Shown here in pieces: positions 8,716 through 16,572 of a DNA stretch of 64,000 bases (positions are counted from its first letter, which is position 1; every line of letters begins with the position of its first letter). The position numbers and the translations under genes are program-made. The stretch comes from DATFVA01 sp963771705. GTDB taxonomy: Bacteria > Bacteroidota > Ignavibacteria > Ignavibacteriales > Ignavibacteriaceae. The stretch lies in assembly GCA_963771705.1 (NCBI GenBank), contig CAVYUP010000001.1:7243-71242 (forward strand), given 5' to 3'. Below the pieces are notes generated by a model. The model was not told where the DNA came from and searched no databases. It saw nothing but the letters and a program-made list of their open reading frames with translations.

Positions 8716-9842
8716 TATATCTTTTTTTAATATTTTCTCTTCTTGCCTTATACTATTTCTTTTTTTTATTAAAGATTTATAAGGGATTGGATAAAATATC
8801 CGTGCCTTCCGTAAATAGTGAAGAGGATAATTTTATTTCCATCATTATCCCTTTCAGAAATGAAGCCCCGAATATACCCGGCAGTATTGCCAGCATCGAA
8901 AATCTTAACTATCCACGCGATAAATTTGAGGTTATTTATGTTGATGATAATTCCGGGGATGATTCCTTCCGGATTGCTGAATCATTGAAGAAAGATTCAA
9001 ATATTAAAATCCTAAAACTTCCTGTGGAAGCTTCGGGGTGCGGAAATAAAAAGCGTGCTTTACATTTCGGCATAGAAAATTCTTCGGGTGATATAATAAT
9101 TACTACGGATGCAGACTGTATCCATAACGAAAACTGGCTGCATAATATTATCAGTTCATTTGACAGGGAGACAGCTTTTGTTTCTGGTCCTGTAGAGTTT
9201 TTGGAAAAACCAGGACTATTTTCCCGGATTCAAAGTACCGAATTTGGAGGGCTAATTTTAGCCGGGGCCGGATTGATTGGAGCAGGTCGTCCTCTTATAT
9301 GCAACGGGGCTAACATTGCCTACCGGAGAAATGTGTATGAAGAAGTTGGTGGATTAAAAGATAATCTTCATCTTGCTTCAGGTGATGATGAATTCCTGAT
9401 GCAGAAAATTGCGGGTGAAACAAAATATAAGGTCAGATTTTGTCCAAACAGGGAGGCTGTCGTTTATACTGATCCAAATTCAAATCTTGCAAATTTTTAT
9501 AACCAGAGAAAAAGGTGGGCTAGTAAAAGTTTTTTTTATAAGGATAAAACTGTTACAGCCGGACTGCTCCTGATTTTTCTTTTTTACTTGGGGCTTGTTG
9601 TGCAGACGCTGTTGCTGCTATCTGGTTACCCGCTTTTTGCTATTACCTTCATGGGTAGTTTGCTGATTAAAATTCTGATGGAATTCCTTATTATCAGAAA
9701 AGGCGAGCGTTTATTCCTCTCGCCTAAAAAGATTTCCTCCTTCTTTATAACCGAGCTTTTTCAGGTTCCTTATATAATTATTGCGGCTATTGCTGGTTTA
9801 GCCGGAGGTTTTAACTGGAAAGGGAGAGAGATCCGGCGATAA
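8712..9842 (+). CDS. Membrane-anchored family 2 glycosyltransferase
   Basis: The 376-residue protein has an N-terminal membrane helix, a GT-A domain and at least two or three C-terminal membrane helices. The GT2 residues are visible: IIIPFRNEAPN, VDDNSGDDS, the DxD-like TTDADC, GDDEFL as the acidic catalytic motif and QRKRW (Q-x-x-RW). That architecture matches processive or lipid-glycosylating enzymes that build a glycan at the inner membrane face. It overlaps the preceding flippase-like gene by four bases, and the trio probably forms one transcript. Substrate specificity cannot be told. Confidence 0.88.
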   Translation: MIYLFLIFSLLALYYFFFLLKIYKGLDKISVPSVNSEEDNFISIIIPFRNEAPNIPGSIASIENLNYPRDKFEVIYVDDNSGDDSFRIAESLKKDSNIKILKLPVEASGCGNKKRALHFGIENSSGDIIITTDADCIHNENWLHNIISSFDRETAFVSGPVEFLEKPGLFSRIQSTEFGGLILAGAGLIGAGRPLICNGANIAYRRNVYEEVGGLKDNLHLASGDDEFLMQKIAGETKYKVRFCPNREAVVYTDPNSNLANFYNQRKRWASKSFFYKDKTVTAGLLLIFLFYLGLVVQTLLLLSGYPLFAITFMGSLLIKILMEFLIIRKGERLFLSPKKISSFFITELFQVPYIIIAAIAGLAGGFNWKGREIRR

Positions 9843-9984
9843 TTCATGTACACATAAGAAGCTGTCCTGTCCATAATATTATACACTCAATTCTTCATAA
9901 TTCCTCCTTATTCGCTAAAAATAAACGATTATCACTGGTATGATCATTGGATATTAATTACTGTTCTAAAAAGCGAGGTCTAAA

Positions 9985-11439
9985 ATGAAAAAGATACTTT
10001 TAATAGCAGCACTAATCATAACAGGTCTGAGTTTTCAGACCAGAGCCCAGGATTATTATGACCGGGGTTATGATGATAGTTATAACTATGGCGGTTATGA
10101 CAACAATGACGGTTTCGGTTACTTTTATTCTCAGCTGTCACCGTATGGTTCTTGGATTGAATTCGGTGATGGGGTTTATGGATGGAAACCTGTTCAGATG
10201 AGATCCGGGTGGGCTCCTTACGCTAACGGACGCTGGATATGGACTTCAGATGGATGGTACTGGGATTCATACGAGCCATACGGGTATATCGTTTACCACT
10301 ACGGCAGATGGTATTTTGATGATTATTATGGCTGGATCTGGATACCTGATTACCAATGGGCTCCTGCATGGGTAGAATGGAGATATGATAACAATTATAT
10401 AGGCTGGGCACCTCTGCCTCCTTATGCGGTATTCTCTGTCTCAATAGGTATACATTTTACACACTCATATTATACTCCGTATTCACACTGGAATTTTGTA
10501 AGATATAATTACTTCTGCGATCCATATGTTTATAAGCATTATGCAGGCCCTAAATACAAATATAGAATCTACTCAGGAACCAAAGTGAGAAATAATTATG
10601 GGTTCAGAAACGGAAGAGTCGTAAATCGCGGAGTAGATGTAGGCTTAATAAGACAACGCGGCAAGGTAGATATCCGTGAGAGAAAGATAAGAACAGTAAC
10701 AGGACTGCGTGATATCAACGACAGAAACCGTGTTACCAATAATGAAGTAAGAACTTTTATTCCCGATAGGAAAGATTTCACAAACGCCAGGGTTAAGGAT
10801 ATAAAGATTGAAAGAACGAACAGGAATACTGCACTGGAGACGTCGAAGCTGGAATTCGGAAGAAAAAATATTCAGAGAAATGAATCTCCTGCACAAAGAA
10901 AAGTGGATAAAAAACCTGCACAGGAAGTGAAAAGAACACAGGATACCCGTATCCAGAAAGCTGATCCGCGCGGAACGGTCGGGCAGGAAAGGAAAACTCC
11001 GGAAAAGAGAACGGTTCCTGATAACCGGGTAAATCCGAATGAAAGACGGGATGTTAAAACACCGGTCAGGAAAGAACCTGTAAAGAAAGAAACCAGAACT
11101 GTGCAGCCGAACAGGTCAGTTGCTCCTAATAAGACTGTCATTCCGAACAGAACAGTTGCGCCGAACAGAACGGTAACACCAAATAAAACAGTAGCACCGA
11201 ACAGAACTGAACAGAAAGTAGAGAAGAGAGTGAACGAGAGGATTCAGCAGAAGTCGCAGCCGCCCAGACAGGCAGCAAAATCAACTCCTCCTGTTCAAAA
11301 GAGAACCGAAGTTAAGGTAAACCGTTCTCCGAATACAAGCCGTTCTTCGGGAAGAAGTTCAACTGTTCAGCGCCAGAATGACAGCAGAACGAAATCAGAA
11401 CAAAAAAGAGAAACCAGCAGCGGAAGAAGTCGTAGATAA
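9985..11439 (+). CDS. Secreted Tyr/Trp-rich DUF6600-like protein with basic PN(R/K)T repeat tail
   Basis: The 484-residue product starts with a clear Sec signal peptide (residues 1-21, ending TRAQ). Residues about 25-150 are packed with Y/W/D/G (SPYGSWIEFGDGVYGWKP, GWAPLPPYAVF), the pattern of the DUF6600 family of exported proteins. From about 290 the protein is highly basic and low-complexity, with repeated P-N-(R/K)-T units at about residues 375-410 and an Arg/Ser-rich end. It is probably periplasmic or cell-surface. Function is unknown; the basic tail could bind nucleic acid, phosphate-rich polymers or LPS, which is inference. The start has a GAGG ribosome site and a terminator follows the stop. 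Confidence 0.75.
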   Translation: MKKILLIAALIITGLSFQTRAQDYYDRGYDDSYNYGGYDNNDGFGYFYSQLSPYGSWIEFGDGVYGWKPVQMRSGWAPYANGRWIWTSDGWYWDSYEPYGYIVYHYGRWYFDDYYGWIWIPDYQWAPAWVEWRYDNNYIGWAPLPPYAVFSVSIGIHFTHSYYTPYSHWNFVRYNYFCDPYVYKHYAGPKYKYRIYSGTKVRNNYGFRNGRVVNRGVDVGLIRQRGKVDIRERKIRTVTGLRDINDRNRVTNNEVRTFIPDRKDFTNARVKDIKIERTNRNTALETSKLEFGRKNIQRNESPAQRKVDKKPAQEVKRTQDTRIQKADPRGTVGQERKTPEKRTVPDNRVNPNERRDVKTPVRKEPVKKETRTVQPNRSVAPNKTVIPNRTVAPNRTVTPNKTVAPNRTEQKVEKRVNERIQQKSQPPRQAAKSTPPVQKRTEVKVNRSPNTSRSSGRSSTVQRQNDSRTKSEQKRETSSGRSRR

Positions 11440-11468
11440 CCCGCTCCGTTTTTCTGGTCCTCTCCTCC

Positions 11469-11502
11469 AAAAAGTACCGGTTTAACTGCCGGTACTTTTT
11501 TT
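11469..11502 (+). terminator. Rho-independent terminator after the DUF6600-like gene
   Basis: Arms AAAGTACCGG and CCGGTACTTT enclose a short loop and are followed by a run of T, about 30 bases after the stop codon. The A-run on the left side would also give a usable U-tract on the other strand. Confidence 0.85.
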
Positions 11503-11740
11503 ATATCTCGTCAGCCTTTTTGTAATATATATCCTTTTACATATCAGTTTTGTGAATATTTTTATCACAAGTGAGAATCATAATAATATTTCTTTCCTTA
11601 TTAATTAAATATCTGCAGAAATTGAAGGATTTATGAGGTTTTTGCTCATCTGCAGTGTGCCTTTAGTGGCACATTATGTGGGTATTTAATACGTTTGTAA
11701 TAGAATTCTAATTCAAAAAGGTGAATGGAGAACATATACA
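11503..11740 (+). promoter_or_regulatory. Leader/promoter region of malic enzyme, with a small hairpin
   Basis: About 240 A+T-rich bases without a gene separate the terminator from maeB (the whole gap from 11440 is about 300). A perfect 6-bp inverted repeat, TGTGCC and GGCACA around TTTAGT, lies at 11656-11673, about 70 bases before the start codon. It could be an operator half-site pair or a leader stem. No known riboswitch is recognised and no confident -35/-10 pair is called. Confidence 0.35.
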
Positions 11741-14029
11741 ATGAAAATTAGTAAAGAAGAAGCTCTTGAGTATCATAGTCAGGGCAGGCGCGGCAAAATT
11801 GAAGTCGTAGCCACCAAGCCATGTCTTACTTCAAGAGATCTGTCATTAGCTTATACTCCGGGGGTGGCCGAACCTTGCAGAGAGATAGCGAAGAATGATG
11901 ACGACGTTTATAAATACACAGCTAAGGGGAACCTGGTGGCTGTAGTTTCCAACGGAACGGCTGTACTCGGACTGGGTGATATTGGTCCACACGCCGGCAA
12001 ACCGGTCATGGAGGGTAAAGGAGTATTATTTAAAAGATTTGCGGATATAGATGTTTTTGACATCGAACTTAAAAGCAAAGATCCAAAGGAAATTATTCGC
12101 GCGGTTGAGCTTTTGGAGCCTACTTTCGGGGGAATAAACCTTGAGGATATTAAGGCCCCTGAATGTTTTGAGATTGAGGAGACTCTCAAGAAATCGATGA
12201 ACATTCCTGTTTTCCACGATGACCAGCACGGTACAGCGATAATTTCATGCGCCGCTCTTATAAATGCTGCTGAACTGGCAAATAAAAAACTTGAAGATCT
12301 TAAGATTGTTGTTAATGGAGCGGGCGCTGCTGCTATTTCCTGCTGTAAATTATATATGATGGCTGGTGCGAAAAGAGAAAATATCTTTATGTATGATACG
12401 AAGGGACTTATCCACAAGGGCAGAAAGGACCTTAATAAATACAAGGAAATATTTGCTCAGGATAAGGATTCAGGTACGCTGGCTGATGGTATGGTCAATG
12501 CTGATGTGTTTATCGGACTGTCGATCGGCGGAGTTGTCTCACAGGATATGATCAAAGCTATGGCTAAGAATCCTATAGTGTTCGCTATGGCTAATCCTGA
12601 TCCGGAGATCACCTACGAGGATGCTGTTGCTGTGCGTGACGATTTGATTATGGCCACCGGCAGAAGTGATTATCCTAACCAGGTGAACAACGTACTTGGT
12701 TTCCCGTTTATATTCAGAGGTGCGCTTGATGTTAAAGCCTCGGCTATAAATGAGGAGATGAAGATGGCTGCAACCAGGGCGCTTGCAGAACTTGCTAAGA
12801 AAAAGGTTCCTGAGATGGTGATAAATGCATACGGAGGACTCGATTTTGAGTTCGGACGTGACTATATCATACCAAAGCCTTTTGATCCGCGCGTTCTGTG
12901 GCATGTCGCTCCTGCTGTTGCTAAGGCGGCTATAGAGACCGGCGTTGCTCGTCAGCCTATCGACAACTGGGAAAAGTATGAAGAAGAACTGAAGGAAAGG
13001 CTCGGGTTATCTAAAGAGGTAATCAGGGTAATGATTCATAAGGCAAAAGAAGATCCCAGGAAAGTAGTTTATCCTGAAGGCGAAGAGGAGAAGATTATAA
13101 GGGCCGCTCATGCTTCTTATAACGAGGGTATTGCGTTCCCGATTCTTCTCGGTAATGAATTTAATATAAGAAAAGCTATAACCGATCTCGGCTATGAACA
13201 GAATGAATTTACTATTATCGATCCTGCAACAAGTCCAAAACGCGGTGATTATGCTACAGCATTCTATAAGAAACGTCAGAGAAAAGGCGCTACTTTAAAG
13301 GAAGCGAAGGACTTAATAGCTGATCCGAATTATTTTGGATCGATGATGGTTGAGATGGGCGACGCGGATGCTTTAATAAGCGGACTCACTTCTCACTATC
13401 CCGCTACAATTAAACCTGCTCTGCACTGTGTTGGCGTTAAGGAAGGCTTTAAGGTGGTCTCCGGTATGTATATAGTTGTCACTACAAAGCGTGCATATTT
13501 CTTTGCCGATACTACGGTTAATATAAATCCTACTTCAGATCAGCTGGCTGAGATTGCCATAACTGCAGCCGATACGGTGAAAGCCTTCGATCTTGTACCG
13601 AGGGTTGCTATGCTTTCTTTCAGTAATTTCGGCAGTTCAAAGTATCCTGAGTCGATTAAGGTGAAGAAAGCCGTGGAAGTCGTTAAGAATCTTCGTCCCG
13701 ACATAATGATTGACGGCGAAATGCAGGCAGACACTGCGCTGGTTCCTCAGATAATTGGAAATGATTTCCCGTTCAGTTCCCTTAAAGGTGGAGCTAATGT
13801 GCTTATATTCCCCGATCTTAATTCGGGAAACATAGCTTATAAACTTATGGCAAGGATCGGCGGAGCTACTGTTATAGGCCCTATTCTGCGTGGAATGAAT
13901 AAACCCATCCACGTTCTTCAGAGAGGCGCAACAGTTGATGATATCATCAATATGACGGCAATTGCTGTTGTAGATTCCCTGCATCTTGTAAAACCCTCTA
14001 AAAAGGTTCACGAAGAAGCATTGGTATAA
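11741..14029 (+). CDS. maeB: NADP-dependent malic enzyme with C-terminal phosphotransacetylase-like domain
   Basis: Malic enzyme oxidatively decarboxylates malate to pyruvate, supplying NADPH and linking the TCA cycle to gluconeogenesis or lipid synthesis. The 762 residues match the MaeB architecture: the malic domain (YTPGVAEPCREI, NLEDIKAPECFEIE, VFHDDQHGTAI), an NAD(P)-binding domain (VVNGAGAAAISC) and, from about residue 430, a PTA-like domain (VVYPEGEEEKII to the end). In MaeB that domain is regulatory (acetyl-CoA responsive in studied cases) and usually inactive as a transacetylase. It is monocistronic, with its own leader and terminator. Confidence 0.95.
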   Translation: MKISKEEALEYHSQGRRGKIEVVATKPCLTSRDLSLAYTPGVAEPCREIAKNDDDVYKYTAKGNLVAVVSNGTAVLGLGDIGPHAGKPVMEGKGVLFKRFADIDVFDIELKSKDPKEIIRAVELLEPTFGGINLEDIKAPECFEIEETLKKSMNIPVFHDDQHGTAIISCAALINAAELANKKLEDLKIVVNGAGAAAISCCKLYMMAGAKRENIFMYDTKGLIHKGRKDLNKYKEIFAQDKDSGTLADGMVNADVFIGLSIGGVVSQDMIKAMAKNPIVFAMANPDPEITYEDAVAVRDDLIMATGRSDYPNQVNNVLGFPFIFRGALDVKASAINEEMKMAATRALAELAKKKVPEMVINAYGGLDFEFGRDYIIPKPFDPRVLWHVAPAVAKAAIETGVARQPIDNWEKYEEELKERLGLSKEVIRVMIHKAKEDPRKVVYPEGEEEKIIRAAHASYNEGIAFPILLGNEFNIRKAITDLGYEQNEFTIIDPATSPKRGDYATAFYKKRQRKGATLKEAKDLIADPNYFGSMMVEMGDADALISGLTSHYPATIKPALHCVGVKEGFKVVSGMYIVVTTKRAYFFADTTVNINPTSDQLAEIAITAADTVKAFDLVPRVAMLSFSNFGSSKYPESIKVKKAVEVVKNLRPDIMIDGEMQADTALVPQIIGNDFPFSSLKGGANVLIFPDLNSGNIAYKLMARIGGATVIGPILRGMNKPIHVLQRGATVDDIINMTAIAVVDSLHLVKPSKKVHEEALV

Positions 14030-14049
14030 TAACTAATAAAAGTTATTGA

Positions 14050-14089
14050 AGCAGGCTTGGCAATCTGATTTGCCGGCCTGCTTTTTTTT
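14050..14089 (+). terminator. Rho-independent terminator after maeB
   Basis: AGCAGGC and GCCTGCT form the outer stem, with an inner pairing of GGCAA with TTGCC, followed by eight T residues. It lies 20 bases beyond the maeB stop. Confidence 0.85.
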
Positions 14090-14274
14090 GCCATGCAGGT
14101 TCTCCTCCCATTGTTTCAAGTTCAAATTAGCATACCCCCCAGCGTTAATTCCTCTCCTGATATATCCCATTGAAATGGTTCAATAAAAAGCTTAACTGAT
14201 TTGATCCTCCGGAGTAATACACTCTTCGAAAATTGTACATCAGGAATGATCAATAGGAATTTAATGTTGATTCA

Positions 14275-14351
14275 ACGTATTCAGAACGTATTCAGAACGT
14301 ATTCAGAACGTATTCAGAACTATTTCAGAACGTTTTCAGAACGTTTTCAGA
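14275..14351. repeat. Seven tandem copies of an 11-bp unit (ACGTATTCAGA consensus)
   Basis: Four identical units ACGTATTCAGA (14275-14318) are followed by ACTATTTCAGA and two ACGTTTTCAGA units, for 77 bases in all. The period of 11 is close to one helical turn and is not a multiple of three, so this is not a protein-coding repeat. It lies in a gene-poor stretch (14090-14502) between the maeB terminator and the minus-strand terminator of the OB-fold lipoprotein gene. Nothing else is recognised in that stretch. It could be a phased protein-binding array or a slippage-prone minisatellite. Confidence 0.9.
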
Positions 14352-14502
14352 TACTATTTGTTCCGTATCTATCCTCTGTCAGAGGTATTGATATCTGTCA
14401 TATAATAGGATAACCTTGCCTTAGAAATCAGAAGTGCCCTTCTTACGTGAAACCCGCAGAGTTAATAATTAGGAGAAATATGAGAATATTATGGAAGGAT
14501 TA

Positions 14503-14537
14503 TAAAAAAGGGCAGAAAAGAATTTCTCCATCTGCCC
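14503..14537 (-). terminator. Rho-independent terminator of the OB-fold lipoprotein gene
   Basis: GGGCAGA and TCTGCCC arms enclose a 14-base loop. On the minus strand the stem is followed by a T-run (six A at 14503-14508 on the plus strand), just downstream of the lipoprotein stop at 14554. Confidence 0.85.
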
Positions 14538-14553
14538 GTAATAAAAAGTCAGT

Positions 14554-15246
14554 TTATTGTTCTTTAACGGTAGCGTTTGAAAGAAGAACGGGGTAGGAGT
14601 ATCCGGCACCAAAATCCTGGTTGATCTCAACAGTACCTTCAACAACAACTATATTGCCTGCCTTAGTTGAATCAGGACTTGTAACCATCAGGTCAAAATC
14701 ATTCCCGCTTCCGGTTCCATCCTGGATGTGAATCCAGTTACGCCCCATGATATTAGGATTGTACCTAACAACTTTACCTTTAACCTTAACAGTCTGACCG
14801 TTTAATTGATCTTTCTCTGCATATATCTGAGCGACAGTTTTTCCATCTTTCAAAGGCTCGATATTTACATCCTGTTTAGCCTGGTTTACCTGTGGATGAG
14901 CAACAGGCTGCTGGGCTGATGGGGGAGTTGGCGAAATATCCTGCACAAATAAAACTGAATCAAATGTTCTGTCCAGAGCTTCGCTTTTGAAGTTTTTCAT
15001 TTCCATACTCTTGGAGAAGTAGAGAGTCTGTCCCTTTTCTGGCTGCATCTTTGTTACTGCTATCCAGAATTCATTACCATTCTCAGAAGCTTTTATGTAT
15101 GTGTAATTAGGGGTTTGAATGAAGTCAGCTACTGTAATTTTATGAGTTCCGGCTGGAAGGTTTTCATTTGCTTCTTCACTTTTATTTTCACAAGCTGTGA
15201 ATGTAACCATTAAGGCTATCAGGATAAGGGGGAGGATTCTTTTCAT
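14554..15246 (-). CDS. Exported lipoprotein with OB-fold nucleic-acid-binding-like domain
   Basis: The start chosen is ATG 15246, preceded by AGGTG, because it gives a clean lipoprotein signal (MKRILPLILIALMVTFTAC, lipobox FTAC). A start at 15342 would add an unlikely 32-residue leader. Residues about 20-100 form a small beta-rich region, then comes a Pro/Gln-rich linker. The C-terminal ~85 residues (TVAQIYAEKDQLNGQTVKVK, then IQDGTGSGNDFDLMVTS and VVVEGTVEI) match the tRNA_anti-like OB-fold seen in small exported bacterial proteins. The fold usually binds oligonucleotides or oligosaccharides. Ligand and role are unknown. Confidence 0.8.
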   Translation of the reverse strand: MKRILPLILIALMVTFTACENKSEEANENLPAGTHKITVADFIQTPNYTYIKASENGNEFWIAVTKMQPEKGQTLYFSKSMEMKNFKSEALDRTFDSVLFVQDISPTPPSAQQPVAHPQVNQAKQDVNIEPLKDGKTVAQIYAEKDQLNGQTVKVKGKVVRYNPNIMGRNWIHIQDGTGSGNDFDLMVTSPDSTKAGNIVVVEGTVEINQDFGAGYSYPVLLSNATVKEQ

Positions 15247-15406
15247 TTTTATCACCTTTTTAATCATATGTTTTATATTTATAGTTAAGAAATATCTATT
15301 AAATATACACAAACAAAACGACATACATAAGTTAAAAAACAAAGGATGTCTCTCAGGGTTTATAGGAGTTTTTTAACCTGCATCACAATCCCTTCTTCAA
15401 ATGTTG

Positions 15407-15412
15407 TATAAT
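15407..15412 (+). promoter_or_regulatory. Possible -10 element of the nuo operon promoter
   Basis: TATAAT occurs 58 bases upstream of the nuoA start, in the 223-base gap divergent from the lipoprotein gene. No good -35 hexamer is seen at the matching distance (TCACAA is the closest). A promoter is expected here because it is the only gap upstream of the operon. Confidence 0.4.
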
Positions 15413-15469
15413 TTAGCTTCCACTAAACAATATTGATTCTCTGAATTATTAAAATCTGAGGAGAAGATT

Positions 15470-15901
15470 TTGTTCATAGCTTCTACTCAACAATCCTTTG
15501 AACTTTGGCCCCTGCTGGTATATGCAGCCCTGGTACTACTGATAGTAGGGGGAATGCTTGCTGCATCCTACTTCCTCGGACAGAGACATAACGAAACACA
15601 AACAGATACTATTTTTGAGTCTGGTATTAAATCCACCGGGGATGCAAGACTGCGCTTTCCCGTTCATTTCTATATAGTCGCGATGTTTTTTGTCATCTTC
15701 GACCTCGAATCAGCAATTATTATTTCATGGGCTATCGCCTTCCGGGATATCGGCTGGGGAGGCTATATAGGTGCGGCTATTTTTATTGCTGTGCTGCTTG
15801 TTGTGTTGTTATATGAATGGAGAATCGGCGCTCTGGATTTTGGCCCCAGCGGAAAGAAAATATTAAAAGAATATCACAGAAGAATAAAGAACGGAAAGTA
15901 A
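15470..15901 (+). CDS. nuoA: NADH-quinone oxidoreductase subunit A
   Basis: NuoA is a small membrane subunit of complex I at the junction of the hydrophilic and membrane arms. The 143-residue product has three membrane helices and the conserved FESGIKSTGDARLRFPVHFY and FFVIFDLE segments. The start is called at TTG 15470 because AGGAG lies at 15459-15463, six bases upstream, and no ATG occurs before the first conserved helix. It is the first gene of a 14.6-kb operon, eight bases before nuoB. Confidence 0.95.
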   Translation: MFIASTQQSFELWPLLVYAALVLLIVGGMLAASYFLGQRHNETQTDTIFESGIKSTGDARLRFPVHFYIVAMFFVIFDLESAIIISWAIAFRDIGWGGYIGAAIFIAVLLVVLLYEWRIGALDFGPSGKKILKEYHRRIKNGK

Positions 15902-15908
15902 ATATTAT

Positions 15909-16547
15909 ATGAGATGGTGGCTGACGAATACAATGGACCCTGTTAAAACGGTGGACGGCAGCGGATCGTTTGAACAGGCTGTTCAGCAGACTGTGGTTTT
16001 AAGTAAGCTTGAATCATTGATCGCATGGGGACGGCAGAATTCTATGTGGCCGTTTAACTTCGGATTGTCATGCTGTTATGTTGAAATGGCAACGAGTATT
16101 ACCAGTAAATACGATATAGCCAGATTCGGAGCCGAAGTAATTCGCGGAACTCCCCGTGAAGCGGATGTAATGATAATAGCAGGTACTGTTTTTATAAAGA
16201 TGGCGCCTGTCATAAAACGTTTGTACGAACAGATGATGGAGCCCCGATGGGTAATTTCAATGGGTTCCTGCGCAAATTCAGGCGGAATGTACGATATCTA
16301 TAGCGTTGTGCAGGGAGTGGATAAATTTATGCCGGTTGATATGTATGTGCCCGGCTGTCCCCCTCGCCCCGATGCCTTCCTTGAAGGACTGGTTCTTCTT
16401 AGAGAGAGCGTCGGAAAAGAAAAAAGACCTTTGAGCTGGGCTGTCGGTCCCGGAGGAGTAGAGAAAGTTCCAAAAATTTCAATGAAAGTGAAGAAAAGGA
16501 GTGAAAGAATGAAGATGACAACCTTAAGGCCTCCTGACCAGGTTTAA
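15909..16547 (+). CDS. nuoB: NADH-quinone oxidoreductase subunit B
   Basis: NuoB carries the N2 [4Fe-4S] cluster that passes electrons to quinone. All four ligands are visible: the tandem Cys55-Cys56 in LSCCYVEM, Cys121 in MGSCANSGG and Cys150 in PGCPPRPDAF. The 212 residues exceed the ~160-residue core because of a basic C-terminal tail (KKRSERMKM). It lies between nuoA and nuoCD with short gaps. Confidence 0.97.
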   Translation: MRWWLTNTMDPVKTVDGSGSFEQAVQQTVVLSKLESLIAWGRQNSMWPFNFGLSCCYVEMATSITSKYDIARFGAEVIRGTPREADVMIIAGTVFIKMAPVIKRLYEQMMEPRWVISMGSCANSGGMYDIYSVVQGVDKFMPVDMYVPGCPPRPDAFLEGLVLLRESVGKEKRPLSWAVGPGGVEKVPKISMKVKKRSERMKMTTLRPPDQV

Positions 16548-16572
16548 TCAGGATCATCTTCAGACGAAGTAT

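Noticed and set aside
14201..14413. 70-codon plus-strand frame across the 11-bp repeats
   Set aside because: The repeat period is not a multiple of three, there is no ribosome site, and no family is recognised. The frame is open by chance.
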